From Pelotomaculum_C sp050950345 (GTDB lineage: Bacteria > Bacillota > Desulfotomaculia > Desulfotomaculales > Pelotomaculaceae), in NCBI GenBank assembly GCA_050950345.1, contig JBMNHK010000003.1, positions 244,658 to 308,657 on the forward strand: a stretch of 64,000 nt of DNA. The letters are read 5' to 3'. The notes beneath the pieces were generated by a model. The model made no database searches and was not told the DNA's origin. It saw nothing but the letters and a program-made list of their open reading frames with translations. The first letter of the stretch is position 1. Each line of letters begins with the position of its first letter. Shown here piece by piece: positions 25,339 to 34,278 of the stretch. The position numbers and the translations under genes were made by a program.

Positions 25339-25737
25339 TTAGAAGTTGAATGCTTCAAAATGCCCTTGCATATCCTGGATCTCGGCTTCACCGTTCTTAA
25401 TATAAAAGTTAGCAAGGGTCAAGCCGCTCTGGTCATTATAGATCTTGGTGAGATCCGGCAATGTTTCAAAGGCTTTGGCCATAACTTCAGGCCTTTCATC
25501 AAAAACAGCAACGCCCCGTATTCTTATCCATTCTCCTTTGGCGTTGGCAGTACAGATTTCCACATTTGGATTTACTTGAACCTGCCGATAAGAAGCTTTA
25601 TGCTTACCCATGCCAAAATATAGCTTTCCCTCATATTCCATAAAAAAGCCAAAAGGTCTTACTCTGGGTTTGTCCTCATCAACTGATGCAAAATAAAAAA
25701 CCTTATTATTTTTCAGGAACTCAATTATTCTATCCAA
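25339..25737 (-). CDS. Pyridoxamine 5'-phosphate oxidase-like FMN protein
   Basis: 132 residues, split-barrel flavin-binding fold: NKVFYFASVDEDKPRVRPFG and KLYFGMGKHKASYRQVQVNP are the two family segments, with EICTANAKGEWIRIRGVAVF after them. These small proteins bind FMN, F420 or heme; the true PNPOx substrate residues are not obvious. The start is TTG 25737 behind AGAAAGGA. It leads the pair with radC. Confidence 0.85.
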   Translation of the reverse strand: MDRIIEFLKNNKVFYFASVDEDKPRVRPFGFFMEYEGKLYFGMGKHKASYRQVQVNPNVEICTANAKGEWIRIRGVAVFDERPEVMAKAFETLPDLTKIYNDQSGLTLANFYIKNGEAEIQDMQGHFEAFNF

Positions 25738-26236
25738 TTTTAATCGTCCTTTCTTGCAGAATACTGGGATTTATACTTCTATTATGGTACTTTATTCTAT
25801 TTAGTGCAAGCATTAACACGCCGGATTATTTTCATTGGACTATTATCATTCTTTATCTAAGCCACGCAGCAGTCTATTTCATCAGCACATCCCGCCAATT
25901 CATTTGGTGTTTCAAGAAAAAACGGCAGGCCCCTCAGCTCAGGGTGATTGATAATCCGGCTGAACGCTTAAAGACCAATATAGCCTTCACCAATCTTAGC
26001 ATGACGGTCTTTGCGGCTGAGCCTGGTTATTTAAGACTTATCCCTCACTATAATACTTTTCTTAACTTTTCTTAAATTTAACCTTATTTGGTAGCGGTAC
26101 TGCAATTACCGCTTGAAAAAACAAAATCCAATGTGTTATACAATGAAACGCGAATAACCGCCAAAACCATGTTTAGGCGGCTATTCGCATAGCATCTATT
26201 GCTTGTCTATTGTCGTTTAATGTTTTTTGTCGTTCA
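25738..26236. other. Gap between divergent directions, no convincing gene
   Basis: About 500 bases. A plus-strand open frame (25686-26075) has hydrophobic stretches but overlaps the flavin-protein gene and lacks a ribosome site, so I do not call it. The right side carries the stem-loop described at 26148-26192. Confidence 0.5.
26148..26192 (-). terminator. Stem-loop after the alcohol dehydrogenase
   Basis: GCGAATAACCGCC (26150-26162) with GGCGGCTATTCGC (26176-26188), a 13-bp arm with one mismatch and a 13-base loop, 49 bases beyond the adh stop on the minus strand. The following T content is low, so termination may be partial. Confidence 0.6.
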
Positions 26237-27298
26237 TTACCACTTGACAGTAACAACAGGTTTGATCAAGTCAGCAGGCTTATCCTTCATCAGCAATAAA
26301 GCATCTTCAATCTTTTCAAATCCTTCGTACCTATGGGTGATCAATTTAGAAGGATCCAGCTTGCCATATTGTACTAGAGAGAGCAATTTATCCATTCTTA
26401 AACGTCCGCCCGGGGTAAGTCCAGCCTGAATTTTCTTATGACCCATACCGACTCCCCATTCAACACGAGGAATCTTAACAAATTCTCCGCTGCCCAGGTA
26501 ATTTGTGCTGCCGATAACGCCGCCAGGCTTAACCATTTTAACAGCCTGAGCAAAGGTATCTACGTTACCGCCGGCGACACATACTTTGTCAACACCCCGT
26601 CCTTTGGTCGCTTCAAGAATTTGCTCTTCAATGGGAGCAACTTTATAGTCAATTATATCAGTGGCACCATAGAGTCTAGCAATTTCTTGACAATTTTTGC
26701 GGGAACCAACTGCAAATATACGTCCTGCTCCCATGAGGTTGGCGCCAGCCACTGCCATTAAGCCAACAGGTCCAATACCTATGACGCAAACAGTATCCCC
26801 TAATTTAATCTCTGCCATTTCCGCGCAGTGGAAGCCTGTTGTAACCATGTCTGTAACCATGGTTGCATCTTCAGGAGAAACTCCATCAGGCAGAAAGGCC
26901 AGGTTAGCATCTGCTTCGTTGACATGGAAGAGATCGCCGAAAACGCCATCTTTAAAGTTGGAAAATTTCCAACCTGCCAGCATGCCGACTGAATGCATCG
27001 GGTAACCATCTTGTGAGCCCAAGGCACCCCAGTCAGGAGTAATAGCAGGAACAACAACCTTATCGCCAGGTTTGAAGTCTTTAACTAAAGACCCAACTTC
27101 CATTACCTCACCCACGCACTCATGCCCAAGGATCATATCGGTTCTTTCCCCGATAGCACCTTCCCATACTGTATGGATATCCGAGGTGCAAGGAGCGAGA
27201 GCGATTGGGCGAACCAATGCATCCAGCGGACCGCATTGGGGGTTTTCCTTTTCAATCCAGCCGATCTTACCGATACCTAACATTGCTAAACCTTTCAT
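26237..27298 (-). CDS. NADP-dependent secondary alcohol dehydrogenase (zinc)
   Basis: 353 residues, close in sequence to the Thermoanaerobacter brockii / Clostridium beijerinckii isopropanol dehydrogenases: MKGLAMLGIGKIGWIEKE start, catalytic zinc ligands in APCTSDIH (Cys37), GHE (His59) and VTDMVTTGF (Asp150). The cofactor loop IGIGPVGLMAVAGANLMGAG precedes a G-S-R segment (VGSRKN) that favours NADPH. It reduces ketones such as acetone to secondary alcohols or runs in reverse. A TTGACA word about 150 bases upstream may be a vegetative -35. The TetR gene lies 198 bases upstream on the same strand with no terminator seen between, and a sigma-54 promoter and activator lie beyond. Confidence 0.93.
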   Translation of the reverse strand: MKGLAMLGIGKIGWIEKENPQCGPLDALVRPIALAPCTSDIHTVWEGAIGERTDMILGHECVGEVMEVGSLVKDFKPGDKVVVPAITPDWGALGSQDGYPMHSVGMLAGWKFSNFKDGVFGDLFHVNEADANLAFLPDGVSPEDATMVTDMVTTGFHCAEMAEIKLGDTVCVIGIGPVGLMAVAGANLMGAGRIFAVGSRKNCQEIARLYGATDIIDYKVAPIEEQILEATKGRGVDKVCVAGGNVDTFAQAVKMVKPGGVIGSTNYLGSGEFVKIPRVEWGVGMGHKKIQAGLTPGGRLRMDKLLSLVQYGKLDPSKLITHRYEGFEKIEDALLLMKDKPADLIKPVVTVKW

Positions 27299-27496
27299 GT
27301 ATTAAGCCTCCCCCATTAATTTTTGTGGTTTAATCGCTTCAACCACCTTTTTTTCTATCTTAGTCAATAGTACTATAGAGTAAAATTACAGATCCTTGTT
27401 TTTGTAAGATTTAATAAATAATTTTTTTACTTTAGAAAATATTTTAAATATAATGTCAATTTAAAACATCATTCCGCACAAAGACAGACTACAAAC

Positions 27497-28099
27497 TCAA
27501 ACAGCTACAATGCGGTTTGAATGGTTGAAAGGTCCTGCTGATGGAGTGAAAGCGTGGTTTTCCCTGGAATTAGTTAAAGCAGCAAGTAAATCCTCCCTGC
27601 TAATCCGATCGGAATTTTCAAGGTAATACATAGTACCTTCCACTAGAGAATTTATTGTAATTATTTTATATATCTCACGAGCACCGTCATTGGAAATGAG
27701 CATTTTCGGCATATCAGGACAATTAAAATTTAAGATGATTTCTTCAAATTTTTCCGCAAGATATTTACATATCATCCAGTTTAAGCCGTTATTTTTTAGA
27801 ATGAGCAAAAATTCAGAATTTTTTTCGCATCCTTGAATAAACATACTAGCTATATTATAGAATGTTAGTTCTTTCATTGCTTTACAGTCTATTTTTGAGA
27901 ATATTTGCTCTATTTTCTTCAATAAAATTTCATCCTTGGAAAAATAATGACTGTAGAAAGTATGGCGAGATAAATTTGCTTTTTTAGCAATTTCTGTAAC
28001 GCTGATTTTGTAATATGGCTTTTTTCTTAATAAAACATATAGGGCATCAAATAACTTTTTTTTAGATAGAAGGGCATCTGATCTTTTTTTGCCTGGCAT
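27497..28099 (-). CDS. TetR/AcrR-family regulator
   Basis: 200 residues. HTH at the N-terminus: KKLFDALYVLLRKKPYYKIS, with the recognition helix around ANLSRHTFYSHYFSKDEILL, then a divergent effector domain. The DNA-binding part is typical of TetR, and the basic start (MPGKKRSDALLSKKK) is usual. It is preceded by a sigma-54 promoter (28158-28173) and followed by the alcohol dehydrogenase gene on the same strand, so it may be the first gene of the operon and feed back on it. Confidence 0.88.
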   Translation of the reverse strand: MPGKKRSDALLSKKKLFDALYVLLRKKPYYKISVTEIAKKANLSRHTFYSHYFSKDEILLKKIEQIFSKIDCKAMKELTFYNIASMFIQGCEKNSEFLLILKNNGLNWMICKYLAEKFEEIILNFNCPDMPKMLISNDGAREIYKIITINSLVEGTMYYLENSDRISREDLLAALTNSRENHAFTPSAGPFNHSNRIVAV

Positions 28100-28157
28100 A
28101 TTGTTAAAGCAACCTCCCTTGAAGGAAAATGATATTGAAACCTACCCCTTTATCTAT

Positions 28158-28173
28158 TGCATGTTCCGTGCCA
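28158..28173 (-). promoter_or_regulatory. Sigma-54 (-24/-12) promoter
   Basis: On the minus strand TGGCACGGAACATGCA: the -24 GG and -12 GC are exactly 10 bases apart, and 10 of 11 consensus positions of TGGCAC-N5-TTGCA match. The transcript would start near 28147, giving a leader of about 48 bases for the TetR gene. The divergent sigma-54 activator next door supports the call. Confidence 0.78.
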
Positions 28174-28378
28174 GTAGTTGAAACCCAGCAAATACAATGA
28201 ATACAAGAAACAAGAAAGGCATTAAGACAAAATGTGTTACATATTGGCACATAGCATAGCAATTCATGTCCCATTATGCTACAATCATAAATAATAGATG
28301 ATCCTACATGTCTCAATTTGAATCAAATAGAACAACTTTAAGCCTTATGATCGACACGGCGCTGAAAGGGGTATAAAT

Positions 28379-30338
28379 ATGTCCTTGGAAAACAACCTTT
28401 ATGCCGAGATTAAAAAGCAATGGGAACTTGTTTGTTGAGCACCAAAAAGCACCTGACCCATCAATAATACGCCCAGAGATCCAAAAAGCCTGGGAGCGCT
28501 GCAGAAACCAAAAGGTGAACCCCTATGCAGAGATTCACCAGAATCTGCTGTCACCCGCCCAACTGGCAGCCCGGAAATGGGAAAATGCCGATTTACTTGC
28601 AATGGCAGAGCCGGTTATGGAGGAGTTATTCCAGTTTGTAGAAAGATCAAATTTTGTGGTATGGCTAGCTGATGTCGATGGCTATATGATTAAAGTGGTG
28701 GGAGATCCCAACTACCACATTGGTTTAACTGAACATATAGCTGCTGAACTAAAAGAAGGCAATTGCTTTGCGGAGCATGTGCTGGGTGCAAATGGCTGCG
28801 GCACACCGCTTGTAACCGGTGAACCAATACAAATTCAGGGTGCGGAACATTATTGCTTGAGAGCTCATAGCGCATCAGGCTCCGGTGCGCCTGTACGCGG
28901 TCCGGAGGGCAATATAATCGGGTCGCTGGGTATGACCGGCAAGAAAGAGCTTATTCACGCGCACACACTGGGTATGGTGGTAGCTGCTGCTAATGCTATC
29001 CACAAGGAGCTTAAGCTAAGGGAAATAGATAAACAGAAACAAGTTATCCTCGAATCTTTGTCCGAAGGAATTTTTGTGCTTAATGCTGAGGGATATGTTA
29101 CTTATCAAAATCCTGCTGCTAAGAGGATTTTGAAAGTTGATTTCAATTTGGTCGGTAAAAAATTAGAGGATCTGGGTGGCAAGAACAATATTAATTTCAA
29201 GCAAATTATTGGCAGACAGGAAAGCATAACAGATGAGTTGGTGGACATCAACCTTTCCGGTGAAACAGTAAGAGTCAGCCTGACTGTTAGCCCAATGAAT
29301 ACTGCAGGCCGGAACAGTGGTATGGTTGTCGTTGTTGCGGAAAGGAAGCGAATTAGTCAGATAATTAATAAATTTGTCGGCATGAAAGCCAGATATTCCT
29401 TTTCCGATATCATAGGTAAAGAAAAATGCTTGTTGGAATCGATCCAGCTGGCCCAAAAAGTTGCTGATTCAGAAAGTACTGTGCTGATAACAGGAGAAAG
29501 CGGTACCGGGAAAGAAGTGTTTGCCCAGGCTATTCACAATGCCAGTAACCGACGGGGTGGACCTTTTGTTGCTATTAACTGCGCTGCTATTCCAAGGGAT
29601 CTTTTAGCCAGTGAGCTTTTTGGCTACGATGAAGGAGCGTTTACAGGCGCCCGTAGAGGCGGGAATATAGGGAAATTTGAGCTGGCTGACGGGGGAACGC
29701 TTTTCCTGGACGAAATTGGAGACATGCCTCTGGATATGCAGGTAGTCTTATTACGTGTTATAGAAGAGAGAAACCTTGTCCGCATAGGGGGTAAAAAGTC
29801 AATACCTGTTAACGTAAGGATAATAGCTGCAACCCACAAAGATTTGGCTCATGAAGTTGCCAATAATCGTTTTAGAGCCGATCTATATTACCGCCTTAAT
29901 GTAATCAATATACAACTGCCACCTTTAAGAGACAGGAAAGGAGATATTCCTTTACTCGTCAACAAATTTGCTTCCCTCCTCCAATGGAGAGAGGTGCGAA
30001 TTGATAGTGATGCACAGTCGGCTATTATCAACTATTCCTGGCCGGGCAATATCAGGGAACTGCGAAATGTTATTGAGAGCGCCTTAGGCCAAAGTGATGA
30101 CGGCGTAATATCTTTATCTGCCCTGCCGGAGAATATCCGTTCATCAACTCATCTAAATGCAGCAGCAGAAAAGCCTGCCATTCCCAGGATCATACCGATG
30201 AAAAAGCTGGAATCCGACATAATTAGAGACGCCTTAGATAAGTGTAACGGTAACGTTTCCCTTGCAGCCAGGCAATTGGGAATCAGCCGTTCTACTGTCT
30301 ATAGAAAGTTGGGTTTGAGCAGTAGCTCAAGGAACTAA
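28379..30338 (+). CDS. Sigma-54-dependent activator (GAF-PAS-AAA-Fis), one frameshift near start
   Basis: About 650 residues of the AcoR/StcR type. A GAF-like sensor (about 55-190; GNCFAEHVLGANGCGT), a PAS domain (about 205-310), the AAA+ domain with ITGESGTGKEVFAQAIHN, DEGAFTGA (sigma-54 contact) and GGTLFLDEIGDMPLDMQV, and a C-terminal Fis HTH (LAARQLGISRSTVYRKLG). The true start is ATG 28379 behind AAAGGGG and reads MSLENNLYAEIKKQWEL, but one extra G near 28430 throws the frame; the rest continues from ATG 28401, which lacks a ribosome site. It probably activates the divergent TetR/adh operon at the sigma-54 promoter. Signal unknown. Confidence 0.88.
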
Positions 30339-30379
30339 TATCATGAATATCAAAGCGCACACTTGCCGCCTGGTGATGC

Positions 30380-30418
30380 AAAAGCTGGCCGTATTATTGG
30401 CAAACGGCCAGCTTTTTA
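30380..30418 (+). terminator. Terminator after the sigma-54 activator
   Basis: AAAGCTGGCCGT pairs with ACGGCCAGCTTT, followed by TTT. Because the stem is A/T-flanked on both sides it could also serve convergent tyrS. Confidence 0.85.
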
Positions 30419-30501
30419 AATCTTTATATTGGGTTGCCAACCTGAGCACGAACAAGGCAAAGCTTTAACGGATACCGCAGCCCATTGACCAGGCTGTCAC
30501 T

Positions 30502-31725
30502 TTACTTTATCAGAGCCTTATGGAAAGTTTTTTTACCTTTACGTATTCTTACACTGTTCTTCAATTGTTCCAGGGTAATTAGATGATCAATAGAATCAAT
30601 TTTAGTATCATCAACCATTACACCGCCCTGCTGGATCAGGCGTCTTGCTTCGCTCTTGGAAGCCGCCAAACCACATGCAAGGAGCAAATCCACAATACCG
30701 ATGGATTCATTGGTCAGTTGCCCCGGTTCGATTTCTGTAGTAGGCATGTAAGAATCATCCGTGCCGCCTGCGAATAAAGCGTGCGAGGCTTCCATCGCCT
30801 TTTGTGCTTCTTCTTCACCGTGCACCAGCTTGGTCAGTTCATAGGCCAGTATTTCCTTGGCTTCGTTTAGCTGGCTGCCTTCCCATTTGTCCATGGCGTC
30901 AATCTGTTCCAGGGGCAAGAATGTGAGCATGCGGATGCATTTGAGCACATCAGCGTCATCAACATTACGCCAATACTGGAAGAATTCAAAAGGTGAAGTT
31001 TTGTTGGGATCCAGCCAAACAGCTCCCTTGGCTGTCTTACCCATCTTTTGGCCTTCAGAGTTCAACAGCAATGTAATCGTCATGGCGTAGGCATCTTGGC
31101 CTAATTTACGGCGAATCAGCTCAGTACCGGCCAGCATATTAGACCACTGATCGTCACCACCGAACTGCATATTGCAGCCGTAATGCTTAAACAGATAATA
31201 AAAATCGTAGGCCTGCATGATCATATAATTAAATTCTAAGAAGGAAAGTCCCTTTTCCATTCTGTTCTTATAACATTCTGCCCGCAACATATTATTAACA
31301 GAAAAATGAATGCCAACTTCACGGAGTAAATCAACATAATTGAGTTTCAAAAGCCAATCTGCATTATTAACCAGTATTGCCTTGCCTTCACCAAACTCGA
31401 TGAACTGTTCCATCTGCTTTTTTATACATTCGATATTATACTGAATTGTTTCAGGCGTCATCAACGTACGCATATCTGTCCGGCCCGATGGATCGCCAAT
31501 CATACCGGTTCCGCCGCCAAGTAGTGCCACTGGCTTGTTGCCTGCCATCTGCAAACGTTTCATCAGGGATAGGGCCATAAAATGACCGACGTGCAAAGAA
31601 TCCGCTGTTGGATCAAAGCCGATATAAAATATCGCCTTGCCATTATTAATGAGTTCCTTAATTTCTTCTTCGTCGGTGACCTGGGCAATTAGACCGCGCG
31701 CCACAAGTTCATCATAAATCTTCAT
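30502..31725 (-). CDS. tyrS: Tyrosyl-tRNA synthetase
   Basis: 407 residues, class Ic. Signature 1 is HVGHFMAL (HIGH), signature 2 is QKMGKTAKGAVW (KMSKS), with GGDDQWSNMLAG for tyrosine and tRNA binding. The C-terminal S4-like domain spans about 345-407 (ASKSEARRLIQQGGVMVDD). ATG at 31725 follows AAAGGGG. Upstream lies a T-box leader with a Tyr (UAC) specifier, so uncharged tRNA-Tyr raises expression. Confidence 0.97.
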   Translation of the reverse strand: MKIYDELVARGLIAQVTDEEEIKELINNGKAIFYIGFDPTADSLHVGHFMALSLMKRLQMAGNKPVALLGGGTGMIGDPSGRTDMRTLMTPETIQYNIECIKKQMEQFIEFGEGKAILVNNADWLLKLNYVDLLREVGIHFSVNNMLRAECYKNRMEKGLSFLEFNYMIMQAYDFYYLFKHYGCNMQFGGDDQWSNMLAGTELIRRKLGQDAYAMTITLLLNSEGQKMGKTAKGAVWLDPNKTSPFEFFQYWRNVDDADVLKCIRMLTFLPLEQIDAMDKWEGSQLNEAKEILAYELTKLVHGEEEAQKAMEASHALFAGGTDDSYMPTTEIEPGQLTNESIGIVDLLLACGLAASKSEARRLIQQGGVMVDDTKIDSIDHLITLEQLKNSVRIRKGKKTFHKALIK

Positions 31726-31755
31726 CCAACAAACCCCTTTATAATTAATTTATAT

Positions 31756-32003
31756 AAAACCCTCTGCGCCAACTGACGCAGAGGGCAATAGTATTGCGGT
31801 ACCACCTCTGATTCGGAAATCCTTTGCAGAATTCCCCTCAACGAGTGCAAACACTCACACGCTATACCGGGCGCACCCGTCAAACCCTACTATTAATTCA
31901 GGCAGCAGCTCCAGGATGTATTCGCATCAGTGCGTCTGCAACCTCTCACCAACCGGTTGCTCTCTTAAAGGACGTAAAACTGACCTACTTCTTCCTTTCA
32001 TAA
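31756..32003 (-). ncRNA. T-box leader of tyrS (specifier UAC)
   Basis: The minus strand reads GGTGGTACCGC (complement of 31797-31806), the T-box sequence that pairs with the tRNA acceptor end. The terminator stem CCCTCTGCG/CGCAGAGGG follows at 31760-31785, with a T-rich tail. In stem I the specifier loop reads GAATACATCC, and TAC (complement of 31918-31920) is the tyrosine codon. Confidence 0.93.
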
Positions 32004-32180
32004 CTCATTGGATATTCAATTTTAACTAATTTTAGTTGAAGCAACTGTAAAAGTAAAGTAAAAAATCGCTTTTTCTCAGCAGTTGCCATGTTATGTTGTT
32101 TGAGTCATGGAGGATCAATGGATACCTTTTTCCGCTCTCCATCATATGATGTTTTATATACTTAAAGGAGATGAGCACGG

Positions 32181-32627
32181 GTGAGCAACACAGTTGATCC
32201 CAATTGTCAATATGTGCTGAAAGATTATGGCCCACGGCCGCTAGTATTAAATATTGAAAAAGCAGCAGTACAGAATAATTACTTTCGCATAGCGATATGG
32301 ACGGGCTGCTACTTCCAGGTTACACTGATGAGCCTCAATGTAGGTGAAGACATCGGAGTAGAGATGCATCCGGACGTTGACCAATTCCTGCGGATTGAAA
32401 AAGGCCATGGCCTTGTGCAAATGGGCTACCGGCGCGATGCCATGAATCTACAGGCCAACGTTTCTGACGATGACGCCATCATCGTCCCCGCTGGTATATG
32501 GCACAATATCATCAATAAAGGCAACGTACCATTGAAATTATACTCGATTTATGCACCGCCTCAGCATCCCCACGGTACAATCCACAAGACTAAAGCTGAG
32601 GCAATTGCTGCTGAGCATGATCACTGA
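32181..32627 (+). CDS. Cupin-domain protein
   Basis: 148 residues of the small cupin fold. Metal motif 1 is in VEMHPDVDQFLRIEKGHGLV (H-x-D-x-D-x-x-x and a Glu), motif 2 in VPAGIWHNIINKGNVPLKLY. One His of the usual HxH is an aspartate-containing variant, so metal binding is likely but different. GTG 32181 follows AAAGGAGAT. It sits alone after the T-box region and ends with a His-rich tail (EAIAAEHDH). Sugar isomerase, oxygenase or sensor roles are all possible. Confidence 0.82.
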   Translation: MSNTVDPNCQYVLKDYGPRPLVLNIEKAAVQNNYFRIAIWTGCYFQVTLMSLNVGEDIGVEMHPDVDQFLRIEKGHGLVQMGYRRDAMNLQANVSDDDAIIVPAGIWHNIINKGNVPLKLYSIYAPPQHPHGTIHKTKAEAIAAEHDH

Positions 32628-32675
32628 GCATTGAACTCATGCAATTTAAGTTAAAACCAAAAGCAAGGGTATGAC

Positions 32676-33086
32676 CTAATCTACAATTTCTATTTCCGTA
32701 ACACATTCATTTTTGATCTTTCCAACAAGGAATTGCAGAGCATCGATAACATGTGGTCTAATATCACCGCCTATAAGCACATACATTATGTCGTCACCGA
32801 GATCTAGCTGGCCTTCATTTAGCCAAACTCTGACATGGAAGATACCGTCCATTTTATAAGTTTCAGCGATGGCGGCATCAACTTTTGCAGCATCATAGGC
32901 AAATTCCATACCTTTGACCGTTGAACCATCATCAACACCTTGACGAACCTGGGCTTTTGGCGTCTGACGCACAACGCCATTATGTACTAAAAACATGCCT
33001 TCCTGCAAAGCCGCCGGGTCCGCTTTAGCCTCTCTGAGCCATTCATCGATAGACGGTGGTGTTTTCTTTAGTTTTTCATTAGACAA
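32676..33086 (-). CDS. Divergent MoaE-like molybdopterin synthase subunit
   Basis: About 136 residues. The core GMFLVHNGVVRQTPKAQVRQ, then DGIFHVRVWLNEGQLDLGDD, fits the MoaE beta-hammerhead, but the H-R-x-x-A-F segment and the C-terminal W-K-K-E with the catalytic lysine region are not kept. It may therefore be an inactive or altered form. Other molybdopterin genes are absent here. The open frame begins at TTG 33110; AGGAG suggests a start at TTG 33086. Confidence 0.65.
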   Translation of the reverse strand: MSNEKLKKTPPSIDEWLREAKADPAALQEGMFLVHNGVVRQTPKAQVRQGVDDGSTVKGMEFAYDAAKVDAAIAETYKMDGIFHVRVWLNEGQLDLGDDIMYVLIGGDIRPHVIDALQFLVGKIKNECVTEIEIVD

Positions 33087-33169
33087 AACCAACACGCTCC
33101 TTATTCTCAATTTTTTTTAAACTAGCCGCAACAGAACAACGCTGTTAAATCCGCCATGTGCGGAATTTT

Positions 33170-34018
33170 CTATATAAATAATAGCAAGCTGACAGCCATA
33201 ACCATCATGCCTGCAACTAGACCATAAATAGATAAATGATGTTCACCATACTCTCGAGCTGCGGGAAGCAACTCATCCAGGGAAATAAAGACCATAATAC
33301 CTGCTACAAGAGCAAAGATGATTCCCATCAACATGTCATTCATAAGCGGCATTAAGATCAGATACCCTGCCAGGGCACCAATTGGTTCGGAAAACCCTGA
33401 TAAAAAGGAATAGAAGAATGCTTTCCTTTTGCTACCAGTAGCATAGTAGATAGGAACGGAAACGGCAATTCCTTCCGGTATGTTATGAATAGCAATTGCA
33501 AGGGCAATGGGGATTGCAATTTGAGGATCGTGTATAGCTACAATAAAGGTAGCAAGTCCTTCGGGAAAATTGTGGATTGCAATTGCAAGAGCTGTGAAAA
33601 GTCCTAAGCGCATGAGCTTATTATTTTTTTGAGCTTCTTCTCGCTTTTTTATCTGTTCGATATGGTGGCATGAATCCGGATTGTCTATATTAATCTCTTC
33701 AACGGAGTGAAGCTCGTGCGGGTTTTCAGATGAAGGAACCAATTTATCAATTATTGCTATCAGTAAAATACCACAAAAAAAAGCAATAACCGTTACCCAA
33801 GAGCCTTTCAAAAGGCCAAGTTCATTGATAAGGCTCCCTTGTGCTTCAGAGAAGATTTCAATCATAGATACATATATCATAACCCCTGCTGAAAAACCAA
33901 GGATGATTGATAAGAATTTAGTGTTGCTTTTATTAGTAACAAATGCGAGCAAACTACCTATGCCCGTACTTAGACCGGCAAATAATGTCAGAGCAAAAGC
34001 ATATAGAAGATTTTCCAA
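33170..34018 (-). CDS. zupT: ZIP-family zinc transporter (ZupT-like)
   Basis: 282 residues with about eight membrane helices. The two ZIP metal-site motifs are HNFPEGLATFIVAIHD and HNIPEGIAVSVP, in helices 4 and 5. A variable cytoplasmic loop between about 95 and 130 holds ELHSVEEINID and a histidine pair (CHHIEQIKK) likely to bind zinc. It takes up Zn2+ and probably other divalent metals. ATG or TTG near 34018 with GGAGG in front. No Zur box was recognised. Confidence 0.92.
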   Translation of the reverse strand: MENLLYAFALTLFAGLSTGIGSLLAFVTNKSNTKFLSIILGFSAGVMIYVSMIEIFSEAQGSLINELGLLKGSWVTVIAFFCGILLIAIIDKLVPSSENPHELHSVEEINIDNPDSCHHIEQIKKREEAQKNNKLMRLGLFTALAIAIHNFPEGLATFIVAIHDPQIAIPIALAIAIHNIPEGIAVSVPIYYATGSKRKAFFYSFLSGFSEPIGALAGYLILMPLMNDMLMGIIFALVAGIMVFISLDELLPAAREYGEHHLSIYGLVAGMMVMAVSLLLFI

Positions 34019-34208
34019 CTAAAATCCTCCCTGAATAAAGCATGGAATGCATATGATTATATCGCAAGAATATTGTCAATGCTACTAAGACAGTATAGAT
34101 ATTATGCATTTGTACAAATCCGAGGACAACCCCTTGGTCATATTTATCTTTTGGGTTTTAGTAGCGGGTACATAAATGTGAAACTAAACAATAAATTTTT
34201 CGTTTAAT

Positions 34209-34248
34209 CTATTAAAATACCTTCTCCGATAAGGCGAAGAAGGTATTT
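34209..34248 (-). terminator. Terminator of the gatCAB operon
   Basis: AAATACCTTCT pairs with AGAAGGTATTT around a 12-base loop, exit side AT-rich, about 31 bases after the gatB stop. Confidence 0.75.
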
Positions 34249-34278
34249 CAAAACCTTATAAGACTGTTTTATAGCTTT

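Noticed and set aside
25686..26075. Plus-strand 129-residue open frame with hydrophobic stretches
   Set aside because: It starts inside the flavin-protein gene, has no ribosome site and no family resemblance.
28244..28260. TTGGCACATAGCATAGC as a plus-strand sigma-54 promoter for the activator
   Set aside because: The GG and GC elements are 11 bases apart instead of 10, which sigma-54 does not accept.
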